NCBI RefSeq assembly: GCF_012272855.1
Contig: NZ_JAAXCQ010000021.1
Span: 32,008 to 96,007, forward strand
Length of the DNA stretch: 64,000 nucleotides
Direction: 5' to 3'
Source of the DNA: Arenibacter sp. 6A1
Lineage (GTDB): Bacteria; Bacteroidota; Bacteroidia; Flavobacteriales; Flavobacteriaceae
Under the pieces are notes generated by a model. The model had not been told where the DNA came from. It saw only the letters and a program-made list of their open reading frames with translations, and did no database searches. Below, in pieces: positions 8,031 to 17,600 of the stretch. Both the position numbers and the translations under genes were made by a program. The first letter of the stretch is position 1. The number at the start of each line of letters is the position of its first letter.

Positions 8031-9867
8031 TAAAGTATAAATTAAAAGTGGAGCCAACATCAATTTGGCTTTGTGCGTTAATTTTCCCTCCCATGGCTTC
8101 TATTTGGTTTTTAACAATAAACAATCCTAACCCTTTTGTGCTGGTATTATTGTGGAATGTCTTGTACATGCCAAATAACTTATGACCATTTTTTTTCATG
8201 TCAATGCCCAAGCCGTTATCTTCAATTTTAATTTGAGTATAATTTTGAACATAATTAACACTTATTTTAATAACAGGATCTATTTCTGGCTTTTTAAATC
8301 GAACGGCATTGGTTAAGATGCTTAAAATTATGGATTCAAAATAAGAGGGAATTACATTTATAAAAACGCCATCTGGAATTTCACAGACCACGGTTGCCTT
8401 ATTTTGATCCAATAAGGTAGAAATATTTTTTAAAACTGAATGAATCTTTTCGTTTATATTTATTTTTTTCTTCAATAAGGTTTGCTCACTACTAATCGTC
8501 ACTATGTCATTTAAGTTGTGTAGGGTCTCCATAAGATTGTCCGAAGATTCCCTTAGCATCTTCATAATTCTAGCTTTTTCTTCTTCATCTTCTTCAGTGG
8601 TCAGGAAATCGAGCAACATGGAAAAATTTGCCGAATGGGATCTTAGGTTGTGGGAAACGATATGGGCAAAATTAATGAGTTTTTTATTTTGTTGGGTAGT
8701 GACGTGATTGAGGGTTTTTAGTTCCTTTTCCTTTTTTTTAAGATCGGTGATGTCCATATTGATACCTACTAAACCGGTAATTTCACCATTTTCGCCCTTT
8801 AAGGGGATTTTTGATGTTAAAAAGGTCGAAAAGCTTCCGTCAGCATGCTTATGGATAAGTTCCGTATTTAAGGATGGGGTTTGGGAAATCATGACCTCCA
8901 AATCGTGGTCACGATATTTTTGGGCAGTTTCTTTATCGAAAATATCAAAATCTGTTTTCCCAATAATATCAGTATCGCTTTGAAATCCGCAGAATTGTAG
9001 TTCGGATTTATTGGCTAAAATTTTTCTAAACTTTGTGTCCTTGATATGAACTTGTATCGGAATATTATTGATTAAGGTTCTTAATAGATGTTCGTTGGCT
9101 TTGGTTTTTTGTTCCTTGTGTACAAAGTCCGTAATGTCTTGGGTAACCACGATCAATCCGGCATATTTTCCGCTTTTATAAAATGGTTTTCCGGAAACCA
9201 TTACCCATTTTAAATTCCCTTTAGCGGTGATAATCTGTAATTTTTCCTTCCAGGAGGTTTTGTTTTCCGTAGAAGAGAATATGGCCATGGAAATGGTATT
9301 CCTGTCGTATCCCGACTTGAAAAAATCTATGATGTTGTTTAAGTTTAACTCAAAATGCTCATCTATTTCCAATATGTTCCTGAAGACCGGACAGCCAATG
9401 ACCGTTTCTTGGGTTTTAATATACTCCCAATTTCCAATTTTTCCAGAACGGGAGGTTTCTTGAAGAAGGAATTCTAACTTATCCTTTTCTAAGTCACTTT
9501 TTATTCTTTGCCCCACATCTTCGGTTTGAATGATGGCGCCAATAGCATTCCCATGTTCATCGTACCAAGGGGAAAAAGACCACTCAAAATAGCTTTCCTT
9601 AAAAGTAGGGTCTGTATAGACCTCTATATTGGGTTGTGGCTGTTGGCCGCGAAAACATTCCCTTAGGGATTTTATGGTAGTGTCTCCTAGTTTTTCGAAA
9701 AGATCCCGAAGGTTTTTGTCAATAACTTCACCATGGTTGAAATTAAATTCTTGAGTCCATTTATCGGCCGCAAACACTACCTTAAAATCCTTGTTTATAA
9801 AGGCTATTGGTGTTGGTAGTTGTCTGATTAATATGTTGTCATTGGCTTTGAGGGGGGATCTCAACAT
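8017..9867 (-). CDS. Cytosolic PAS-domain sensor histidine kinase
   Basis: The 616-residue kinase has no membrane helix or signal peptide. Three PAS-type sensory segments can be traced, at about residues 10-120, 135-250 and 260-375, the last two ending in QDITDF and MDITDL. The phospho-acceptor is His406 in the H-box VSHNLRSHSANF. The ATPase has an N-box around ILTNAVRF, G1 EDNGLGID and G2 STKGLGLFIVK. It should phosphorylate the receiver encoded immediately downstream. The signal sensed is unknown. Confidence 0.92.
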   Translation of the reverse strand: MLRSPLKANDNILIRQLPTPIAFINKDFKVVFAADKWTQEFNFNHGEVIDKNLRDLFEKLGDTTIKSLRECFRGQQPQPNIEVYTDPTFKESYFEWSFSPWYDEHGNAIGAIIQTEDVGQRIKSDLEKDKLEFLLQETSRSGKIGNWEYIKTQETVIGCPVFRNILEIDEHFELNLNNIIDFFKSGYDRNTISMAIFSSTENKTSWKEKLQIITAKGNLKWVMVSGKPFYKSGKYAGLIVVTQDITDFVHKEQKTKANEHLLRTLINNIPIQVHIKDTKFRKILANKSELQFCGFQSDTDIIGKTDFDIFDKETAQKYRDHDLEVMISQTPSLNTELIHKHADGSFSTFLTSKIPLKGENGEITGLVGINMDITDLKKKEKELKTLNHVTTQQNKKLINFAHIVSHNLRSHSANFSMLLDFLTTEEDEEEKARIMKMLRESSDNLMETLHNLNDIVTISSEQTLLKKKININEKIHSVLKNISTLLDQNKATVVCEIPDGVFINVIPSYFESIILSILTNAVRFKKPEIDPVIKISVNYVQNYTQIKIEDNGLGIDMKKNGHKLFGMYKTFHNNTSTKGLGLFIVKNQIEAMGGKINAQSQIDVGSTFNLYFNEEH

Positions 9868-10017
9868 GATTAATGGTTTCTGTAAAATTAGTTAGAATTT
9901 ATAAATATTGAAATTCTTTGTTGTGAACTCCATATAATAAGTGGTTTAGTGCCTAATTGCACAAAAAAAAAGAATGCGTTTTTTTTAATCTCTAGGAAAT
10001 ATCCAAAGCCCTAAAGC

Positions 10018-10476
10018 TTATTTCCATCGAACCGAATCTGGAACCAGTCCGGTATAGTCGCCACCATTTCTAATAACATCCCTAACGATGGAAGAACTGA
10101 TGTATGATTTTCCCGAAGAGGTAAGCAAAAATACGGTTTCTATTTCTGATAGTTTTCTGTTGGTATGTGCGATGGCTTTCTCAAATTCGAAATCCGCAGG
10201 ATTCCTTAATCCTCTGAGAATAAAGCCAGCATTAATTTTTTTACAAAAATCTACCGTTAAGCCCTCATAGGTAAGAACCGATATTTTTGGTTCGTCCTTA
10301 AAAGCTTCTGTGATGAATTTTTTACGTTCTTCTAGGGAAAACATGTATTTTTTATCCGAATTGATGCCGATCGCTATCACCAATTCATCAAAAAGAGTAA
10401 TGCCTCTTTGAATAATATCGGCATGTCCTAAGGTTAAAGGATCAAAAGAACCTGGAAATACTGCACGTCTTATCAT
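10018..10476 (-). CDS. coaD: Phosphopantetheine adenylyltransferase
   Basis: This 152-residue enzyme transfers AMP from ATP to 4'-phosphopantetheine, the fourth step of coenzyme A synthesis. It has the nucleotidyltransferase motif PGSFDPLTLGHADII near the N terminus and the YISSSIVRDV motif near the C terminus. The length is normal and the ATG start is conserved. It lies downstream of ddl on the same strand, separated by 117 bases that hold two hairpins. Confidence 0.96.
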   Translation of the reverse strand: MIRRAVFPGSFDPLTLGHADIIQRGITLFDELVIAIGINSDKKYMFSLEERKKFITEAFKDEPKISVLTYEGLTVDFCKKINAGFILRGLRNPADFEFEKAIAHTNRKLSEIETVFLLTSSGKSYISSSIVRDVIRNGGDYTGLVPDSVRWK

Positions 10477-10495
10477 TGATTTTTCTTTTTAGGGC

Positions 10496-10565
10496 GACCA
10501 CCTGAGATTGTAATTGACCTTTGTTAAAGGTGGTCATGAGCCTTGTTCTTAAAAATGAACAAGGC
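10496..10565. repeat. Two tandem hairpins between ddl and coaD
   Basis: The first hairpin pairs GACCACCT (10496-10503) with AGGTGGTC (10528-10535). The second pairs GCCTTGTTC (10540-10548) with GAACAAGGC (10557-10565) around an 8-base loop. Neither is followed by a T-run on the minus strand, so they do not look like standard intrinsic terminators. They may act in mRNA processing or stability. Confidence 0.5.
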
Positions 10566-10593
10566 GTATTGGTTTGGTTTATATAGCCTAAAG

Positions 10594-11577
10594 TTAATTA
10601 TTTTGTTTCAAAGCTTCCCAAATAGCACTTTCAAAAAGTTCAGCCAAGGAAATACCGGCAGCCTGTGCCTGTTGTGGCAAGATACTTTCGGTGGTAAGGC
10701 CGGGGGTGGTATTCATTTCTAACATATAGGGTTCGTCATCGACGAAAATAAATTCACTTCTAGAGAAACCACGCATTTTTAAGCGCTCGTACGCTAGTTT
10801 AGCTATGTTTGCCACTCGTAAGGCTTGTTGTTCGCTTATTCTTGCCGGGGTAATTTCCTGGGATTTGCCTTCGTATTTGGCAGCGTAATCAAAAAAGTCG
10901 TTTTCCGATACAATTTCTGTGATAGGCAGCACTTTGGTCTGACCTTGATATTTGATGACCCCTACAGACACTTCGGTACCATTTAAAAAGGCTTCGATAA
11001 TGATTTCATTATCTTCGGCAAAGGCCTTTTCTATGGCTTTTGCCAAAGCCTCTTTTTCATAGACTTTGCTTATCCCAAAACTACTACCGGCCTTATTGGC
11101 CTTTACAAAACACGGAAGTCCCACGGCAGCAATAATCTCGTCCTCCCTAATTTCATCTCCAAGATTTAAGTAGTAAGACGCGGCCGATTTAATTCCATAT
11201 GGTTTTAAAACACTTAACAGGTCTCGTTTGTTAAACGTTAGGGATGCTTGATAATAGTCACATGAAGTTTGTTTGATGCCCAAAAGTTCGAAATATGCCT
11301 GCATTAGGCCGTCTTCCCCGGGCGAACCGTGGATAGCATTAAAAACACAGTCGAATTTGATGGATTCAGTGGGGGTGTCTACCGAAAAATCGTCCTTGTT
11401 TACAGGGTGTTCCCGATCGTTCTCATCTACATACACCCACTTTTCCTTTAAAATATGGATTCTGAAGGCATTAAATTTTTCTTTGTTTAAATAGTCGTAA
11501 ACAACTTGGCCGCTTATTAGGGAGATTTTGTACTCGCTAGAGTAGCCGCCCATTATGATCGCAACATTTATTTTCAT
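10594..11577 (-). CDS. ddl: D-alanine--D-alanine ligase
   Basis: This 327-residue ATP-grasp enzyme makes the D-Ala-D-Ala dipeptide for peptidoglycan. Visible motifs are GGYSSEYKISL, HGSPGEDG, KANKAGSSFGISKV and the metal-binding EMNTTPGLT. The ATG at 11577 (MKINVAIIMGG) places the first glycine loop at its normal distance from the start; a longer frame starting at 11607 is not needed. It is divergent from the PASTA gene and upstream of coaD. Confidence 0.96.
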   Translation of the reverse strand: MKINVAIIMGGYSSEYKISLISGQVVYDYLNKEKFNAFRIHILKEKWVYVDENDREHPVNKDDFSVDTPTESIKFDCVFNAIHGSPGEDGLMQAYFELLGIKQTSCDYYQASLTFNKRDLLSVLKPYGIKSAASYYLNLGDEIREDEIIAAVGLPCFVKANKAGSSFGISKVYEKEALAKAIEKAFAEDNEIIIEAFLNGTEVSVGVIKYQGQTKVLPITEIVSENDFFDYAAKYEGKSQEITPARISEQQALRVANIAKLAYERLKMRGFSRSEFIFVDDEPYMLEMNTTPGLTTESILPQQAQAAGISLAELFESAIWEALKQNN

Positions 11578-11647
11578 AGTTCTGTTAAGGGTAAAATCAA
11601 TAAACAAATATCATGTGTTCAAAGTAAAGAAAAAGCATTCGGTTTTC

Positions 11648-11655
11648 TATCTTTG
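11648..11655 (+). promoter_or_regulatory. -7 promoter box for the PASTA-rluD pair
   Basis: TATCTTTG is an exact TAnnTTTG match, 19 bases before the ATG at 11675. No TTTG -33 element is present at the usual distance. Confidence 0.55.
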
Positions 11656-11674
11656 CCAGACTATAAAATATAAC

Positions 11675-12262
11675 ATGGGAAATTTTTTTAAATTTTTATT
11701 TAGTAAATCATTTTTTGTGCAATTGGTGCTAGCGCTAATTGTAACGGTGGTTTTGGTGATAGGTGCCATGCAGTGGCTGAAAAATTCTACCAATCACGGC
11801 GAATTTGTAGAAGTCCCGGATCTCTCTAAAATGTCGATCAGTGAGATGAGATCAGTGGTCGAAAAGGCAAAATTGAGATATGAAGTGTTAGATTCTGCTA
11901 ACTATAATCCCGATTATCCGCGGTTTTCTATAATAGATCAAAATCCCCCTGCCGGGAACAAGGTCAAGGAAAACAGAAAACTCTACATCACCGTAAACCC
12001 TTCTGGCTACCAAAAGGTAAGTATCCCCAATATTATTCAAGTTACCCAAAGGAACGCAAGCGCCATGCTAAAGGCAGTAGGCTTGGAGGTAGAGCGGGTG
12101 AGCTATATTGATAAATTGGGAAAAGATATGGTGTACGAAATTAAATATAAAGGCAAGAGTATTTCTCCTGGGGATAAATTGCCTAAGACCTCAAAAATAG
12201 AATTGGTTTGTGGGAACGGTAATATTGCCGGAAATATCCCAGTAGAAACAGATTCACAATAG
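11675..12262 (+). CDS. Membrane-anchored PASTA-domain protein
   Basis: The 195-residue protein has one N-terminal membrane helix (about residues 13-33) and then two PASTA repeats, one starting at VEVPDLSKMSISEM and the other at VSIPNIIQVTQRNA. PASTA domains bind peptidoglycan fragments or serve as spacers, and this one should face the periplasm. There is no kinase or transpeptidase domain. It lies between ddl (divergent) and rluD (3 bases downstream, same strand), a conserved flavobacterial neighbourhood as far as I recall. The ATG at 11675 was chosen because of the promoter box and membrane helix. Confidence 0.85.
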   Translation: MGNFFKFLFSKSFFVQLVLALIVTVVLVIGAMQWLKNSTNHGEFVEVPDLSKMSISEMRSVVEKAKLRYEVLDSANYNPDYPRFSIIDQNPPAGNKVKENRKLYITVNPSGYQKVSIPNIIQVTQRNASAMLKAVGLEVERVSYIDKLGKDMVYEIKYKGKSISPGDKLPKTSKIELVCGNGNIAGNIPVETDSQ

Positions 12263-12265
12263 CAT

Positions 12266-13297
12266 ATGGATACATTAGACGATAAGGATTTTAATGAAGA
12301 AGAACTTTTTGAGCATTTTAGTTTTAGTGCCTCTAAAGGTCAGGATCCCCTAAGAGTAGATAAGTTTTTAATGAATTTTATTGAAAACGCTACAAGAAAT
12401 AAAATTCAACAAGCAGCCAAAGATGGTAATATATGGGTTAACGGACTAACTGTTAAACAAAATTACAAGGTAAAGGCCGGTGATAATGTGCGGGTTATGT
12501 TTGCGCATCCTCCACACGAGATGTTGCTGGTGCCAGAAGATATTCCGATAGATATTGTTTATGAAGACGATGCGCTGATGGTGGTTAACAAGCCAGCCGG
12601 TATGGTAGTACATCCTGGACATGGCAACTACTCCGGTACATTGATCAATGCCTTGTTGTTTCACAGTGCTAATTTGCCCAAGAACAGCGACGAACGCCCA
12701 GGTTTGGTGCATCGTATAGATAAGGATACTTCGGGGCTCTTGGTAGTGGCCAAGACAGAAATGGCCATGACACATCTGGCCAAGCAATTTTTTGATAAAA
12801 GTAGCGAACGCGAATATATAGCCTTGGTTTGGGGTAATGTAGAAGAAGATGAAGGGACTATAGAAGGACATATTGGCCGTAATCCTAAAAACAGGCTGCA
12901 AATGCAGGTGTTTCTAGAAGGAGAGCAAGGGAAAGAAGCGGTGACCCATTACAAGGTGGTAGAAAGATTGGGCTATGTAACCTTAATATCCTGTAGGCTA
13001 GAAACGGGAAGAACGCATCAGATCCGTGTACACCTAAAGCATATAGGACATACCCTGTTTAACGATGAAAGATATGGCGGAGATAAGATCTTAAAAGGAA
13101 CCACTTTTACAAAATATAAACAGTTTGTAGATAATGCCTTTAAAATTTTGCCGCGACAGGCCCTGCATGCAAAAACCTTAGGATTTGTGCATCCCGTGAG
13201 TGGGGAATATATGAGGTTCGATTCTGAAATTCCGGAAGATATGGTTAGTTGTATCGAAAAATGGAGACATTACGCCAAACACAGTCAAGCAGAATAG
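12266..13297 (+). CDS. rluD: 23S rRNA pseudouridine synthase, RluD type
   Basis: The 343-residue enzyme isomerises uridines in 23S rRNA. It has an N-terminal S4 RNA-binding domain (about 30-95) followed by the catalytic domain with HRIDKDTSGLL, which holds the catalytic Asp. The segment GRTHQIRVHLKHIGHTL is also diagnostic. The RluD subgroup is inferred from length and the S4 domain. It starts 3 bases after the PASTA gene and is cotranscribed with it. Confidence 0.93.
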   Translation: MDTLDDKDFNEEELFEHFSFSASKGQDPLRVDKFLMNFIENATRNKIQQAAKDGNIWVNGLTVKQNYKVKAGDNVRVMFAHPPHEMLLVPEDIPIDIVYEDDALMVVNKPAGMVVHPGHGNYSGTLINALLFHSANLPKNSDERPGLVHRIDKDTSGLLVVAKTEMAMTHLAKQFFDKSSEREYIALVWGNVEEDEGTIEGHIGRNPKNRLQMQVFLEGEQGKEAVTHYKVVERLGYVTLISCRLETGRTHQIRVHLKHIGHTLFNDERYGGDKILKGTTFTKYKQFVDNAFKILPRQALHAKTLGFVHPVSGEYMRFDSEIPEDMVSCIEKWRHYAKHSQAE

Positions 13298-13361
13298 ATT
13301 TAATTGATTTCCGTATCGATAACTACAGTGGTGGTTTTTGGGAAATCTAAGTTTTGAAAGT

Positions 13362-13369
13362 TATTTTTG
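13362..13369 (+). promoter_or_regulatory. Possible -7 box for yaaA
   Basis: TATTTTTG fits TAnnTTTG and has a TTTG at 13337-13340, 21 bases upstream. The box is 59 bases before the yaaA ATG, so the leader would be longer than usual here. Confidence 0.35.
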
Positions 13370-13428
13370 AGTGTCGTTTTGTACCAACAACGGTAAATTA
13401 AGAATTAATACAGAAGATAAGCATTATA

Positions 13429-14190
13429 ATGAAAATAGTAATTTCGCCTGCAAAGTCGCTAGATTTAAAAAGTACAGTACCCACAAAAGACTTTTCCCTG
13501 CCGGTTTTTTTAGAACAAGCGGCAGAATTAAATAAGGTACTTGCCAAAAAAAAGCCCAAAGATCTATCAGCTCTTATGGGGATTTCGGACAATTTGGCGC
13601 AATTAAATTGGGAAAGGAATCAAGCGTTTTCTACTCCCTTTACGCCAGAAAATGCTAGGGCAGCCGTTTATGCTTTTAATGGTGATGTCTACCAAGGATT
13701 GGATGCCTATAGTATACCAACTTCGGCATTGGAAAGGCTACAGGGGACCCTTAGGATACTGTCGGGCTTGTATGGGGTATTAAAACCTTTAGATTTAATT
13801 CAGGCATACCGATTGGAAATGGGGACCCAATTAAAAGTAGGAAGAAAGAAGAATTTATACGAGTATTGGAAAACACCACTGACAGCCCAATTAAATTCCG
13901 AAATGGAAGAAGGGGAGTTGTTGGTAAACTTGGCCAGTAACGAGTATTTCAGTGCCGTAGATACAAAAGTATTACAGGCGACCGTCATAAGCCCGGTTTT
14001 TAAAGAGTGGAAAAACGATAACTTAAAGATTATCAGTTTTTATGCTAAAAAGGCCCGTGGTACCATGGCGAGGTATATTTTAGACACCGATGCCGCAACT
14101 TTGGATGATATACGTGCTTTTGACCGCGATGGCTATATGTTCAGTAAGGAACATACCTTAAAGGAGCATCAGCCCGTATTTATCAGGTAG
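13429..14190 (+). CDS. yaaA: YaaA family peroxide-stress protein
   Basis: The 253-residue product matches the YaaA/DUF328 family from its [13 protein letters not shown] start through NERNQAF-like and [19 protein letters not shown] segments to [14 protein letters not shown]. In E. coli, YaaA limits free iron and DNA damage under hydrogen peroxide stress, and family members bind DNA. The role is inferred from that family. The gene is monocistronic, with a strong terminator directly downstream. Confidence 0.92.
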   Translation: MKIVISPAKSLDLKSTVPTKDFSLPVFLEQAAELNKVLAKKKPKDLSALMGISDNLAQLNWERNQAFSTPFTPENARAAVYAFNGDVYQGLDAYSIPTSALERLQGTLRILSGLYGVLKPLDLIQAYRLEMGTQLKVGRKKNLYEYWKTPLTAQLNSEMEEGELLVNLASNEYFSAVDTKVLQATVISPVFKEWKNDNLKIISFYAKKARGTMARYILDTDAATLDDIRAFDRDGYMFSKEHTLKEHQPVFIR

Positions 14191-14213
14191 AAACAAAATG
14201 TTATACATAATAG

Positions 14214-14243
14214 AATAAGCCTCTCTCAGAGGCTTATTTTTTT
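14214..14243 (+). terminator. Intrinsic terminator of yaaA, overlapping the THX stop
   Basis: AATAAGCCTCT (14214-14224) pairs with AGAGGCTTATT (14228-14238) around a three-base loop and is followed by a long T-run. The 3' arm overlaps the THX stop codon on the other strand. On the minus strand the A/T flank is weaker, so it may serve THX as well but less strongly. Confidence 0.85.
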
Positions 14244-14362
14244 TTGCCTACACTTATCTTTTCTTCAATAGAAGGCTTTCTTTTTAACTTTCGTTTTCGC
14301 CTTGTCCCGTAGGTTCCATTGATAATCTTACCTCTTTTCGATTTTTTATCGCCTTTTCCCAT
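14234..14362 (-). CDS. 30S ribosomal protein THX
   Basis: This 42-residue, very basic protein reads MGKGDKKSKRGKIINGTYG followed by RRKRK and a KPSIEEK segment. This matches the THX family known from Thermus and most Bacteroidota, where it sits at the top of the 30S head. The gene was found by reading the minus strand; it is too short for most ORF callers. The ATG is at 14362-14360 and the stop lies inside the yaaA terminator stem. A TAnnTTTG box lies about 68 bases upstream. Confidence 0.88.
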   Translation of the reverse strand: MGKGDKKSKRGKIINGTYGTRRKRKLKRKPSIEEKISVGKKK

Positions 14363-14429
14363 TTTTCGGATTTTAAATTTTTCTTGAAGTTATACTTTTT
14401 AAAAGCCATTGTCAAGTTTTAGGTCCATT

Positions 14430-14437
14430 CAAAAGTA
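14430..14437 (-). promoter_or_regulatory. -7 promoter box for THX
   Basis: On the minus strand this reads TACTTTTG, an exact TAnnTTTG match, 67 bases upstream of the THX ATG. No other candidate promoter was seen between it and the gene. Confidence 0.5.
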
Positions 14438-14646
14438 GTTTTTTGGTTTTTATCCATACCGATATTCCTTAGAAGTCGATAGAACGCTTTTTGTCGGGCA
14501 TTAAGGAAAGTTAAACGTTGATATAAAATCTCTTAAATAAAAAAATGTAGCTTTAGAAAGGCTCTTGATTGGATGAAAATGTATAAATTATAAATGTTTT
14601 TGGTCCTGCCCAGCAAAAAAAGAATTTATAATAAAAACTTATAAGC

Positions 14647-17600
14647 GTGAATATCAAAAAGGTTTTAGTTGCAAACAGAGGAGAGATAGCTATTCGGATT
14701 TTTAGAGCTTGTGTAGAAATAGGAATAAAAACAGTGGGGGTATATACCTATGAAGACCGGTATTCACTACATCGCTATAAGGCCGATGAAAGCTACCAAA
14801 TAGGAGAGGACCATGAGCCATTAAAACCATATTTGGATATGGACAGCCTTATTCAGGTGGCAAAAGAGAATAATGTTGATGCCATACATCCTGGATACGG
14901 ATTTTTGTCTGAAAACCCAAAATTTGCGCAAAAATGTGAGGACCATGGGATTATTTTTATAGGCCCTAAAGTAGCTGTTTTAAAGGCCTTGGGCGATAAA
15001 ATAACGGCGAAAAGGGTAGCTGTAGACAATAATATCCCCATCATTAGAAGTAGTGAGCTAGCACTGATCAATATAGATGTCGCCCTCTCGGAAGCGTCAA
15101 AAATCGGTTATCCGCTGATGCTAAAAGCGGCTTCGGGGGGCGGTGGACGTGGAATGAGGGTGATCCTTAGCGATAACGACCTTCGAAAAGAGTTCGATGT
15201 GGCCAGACGTGAGTCGCTGAATGCTTTTGGTGATGATACAGTGTTTCTAGAGAAATTTGTAGCCAATCCAAAACATATAGAAATTCAAATAGTGGCCGAT
15301 ACCCACGGCAATATGGTACACTTGTACGAACGCGATTGTTCCGTGCAGCGCCGGTATCAGAAAGTAATAGAATTTGCCCCGTCGGTAGGCCTGGAAGAAA
15401 AAACCAAAGAGCAGCTATACCGCTATGCCATTGATATTTGTAAGGCAGTAGATTATAATAATATTGGTACGGTCGAATTTCTGCTCGATGAGGACGGGAG
15501 TATTTATTTTATCGAAGTAAATCCCAGAATACAAGTAGAGCATACCGTTACCGAAATGATTACCAATATAGACTTGGTAAAGACCCAAATATTTATCGCT
15601 GGGGGATATAAATTGTCCGATAAGCAAATTAAAATCCAAGACCAAGATGCAATCCGGGTAACTGGATTTGCCCTGCAATGCCGGATAACCACCGAAGATC
15701 CTGCCAACGATTTTAAACCAGATTACGGGGTGGTTACTACTTATAGGAGCGCTTCGGGCTTAGGGATCCGACTAGATGCCGGAAGTATTTATCAGGGAGT
15801 GACTATTTCTCCCTTCTTCGATTCTATGCTTGTAAAGGTTTCTGCCATTAGTAGAACTTTGGATGGCTCTTGCAGGAAAATGCGCAGGGCCTTGGCCGAG
15901 TTTCGTATCAGAGGGGTGAAGACCAATATGGCATTTCTAGATAATATTCTGAAACATCCCACTTTTAGGGAAGGTAAGGTGACGGTGAATTTTATAAAAA
16001 ACGAGCCCAGCTTATTCGAGTTTATCGAATCTAGGAACCGCGCCAATAAATTATTGGAATATTTGGGCGAGGTAATCGTCAACGGCAATCCAGATGTAAA
16101 AAACATAACGCCCAACGTAGTATTTACCAAACCTAAGGTACCTGCCTTTTCAAAAACCGAAGCGTACCCAAAAGGAAGTAAAGATCTGTTGACTGAACTG
16201 GGGCCAGAGAATTTTTCCCAATGGTTAAAAGCAGAAAAGAAGGTTCATTTTACCGATACTACCATGCGCGATGCTCACCAAAGTTTGTTGGCGACACGGA
16301 TGAGAACGGCAGATATGCTAAAAGTGGCCGAGGGCTATGCCAAAAATCATCCAGAAGTATTTAGTATGGAAGTCTGGGGGGGAGCGACTTTCGATGTTTG
16401 TCTGCGGTTTTTGCAAGAAAACCCTTGGGAACGCTTAAGTCTGCTGCGAAAAGCTATCCCCAATATATTATTGCAAATGCTTATAAGAGGGTCTAACGGT
16501 GTCGGATATACCGCATATCCCGATAACCTGATTCAGCGCTTTGTAGAAGAATCATGGAATTCCGGGATCGATGTTTTTCGGATTTTCGATTCCCTGAACT
16601 GGATGAAATCGATTGCCCCATGTATAGAATATGTCCGCACTAAAACAGACGGACTAGCAGAAGGTTCCATTTGCTACACCGGCGATATTCTAGACCCCTC
16701 CAAATCTAAATACGATCTAAAGTATTACCTGCGCTTGGCCAAGGATATCGAAAATTCGGGGGCTCATATTTTGGGGGTCAAGGATATGGCAGGCCTGTTA
16801 AAACCATATGCGGCCTATGAATTGATATCGGCCTTAAAAGCAGAAATAAATATTCCTATTCACTTGCATACCCACGATACCTCCTCCATACAATCGGCAA
16901 CCTATTTAAAAGCAATAGAAGCAGGGGTCGATGTGGTCGATGTGGCCCTAGGAGGACTATCCGGATTAACAGCACAGCCCAACTTCAATGCCATGGTAGA
17001 AATGCTGAGGTTTCACGAGCGCGAAAATAAATTCGATACCGATACATTGGCAGCGTATTCTAATTATTGGGAAGCTGTTCGGAAGTATTACTACCCTTTT
17101 GAATCTGGCTTAAAATCGGGTACGGGAGAGGTGTATAAACATGAAATTCCAGGTGGCCAATATTCCAACCTAAAAGGACAGGCCATAGCCTTGGGATTGG
17201 AGGACAAATTTCCTGAAGTGACTAAAATGTATGGGGAAGTGAATACCTTATTCGGCGATATTATTAAGGTAACGCCTAGTTCGAAAGTAGTCGGGGATAT
17301 GGCCCAATACATGATCAGTAATAACTTAACGGTTGCGGATGTCTTGGAAAAAGGCGACACCATTTCCTTTCCGCAATCGGTGATAGGATTCTTTAAAGGA
17401 GATTTGGGACAGCCCGTAGGAGGCTTTCCGGAAAATATAAAAAAACTTGTCCTCAAAGATCAAAAATCATATTCCGAAAGACCCAATGCACATTTAGAAG
17501 CCATAGATTTTGAAAAGGAATTTGCCGCTTTTAAGCGCGACTTTAACCACGGTATGGGACGTGAACTGATGATCACCGATTTTTTATCCTTTAAATTGTA

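Noticed and set aside
14362..14409. A 40-codon frame starting at ATG 14409 that overlaps THX out of frame
   Set aside because: It begins MAFKKYNFKKN but runs through the THX coding sequence in another frame; THX matches a known family, so this is a shadow.
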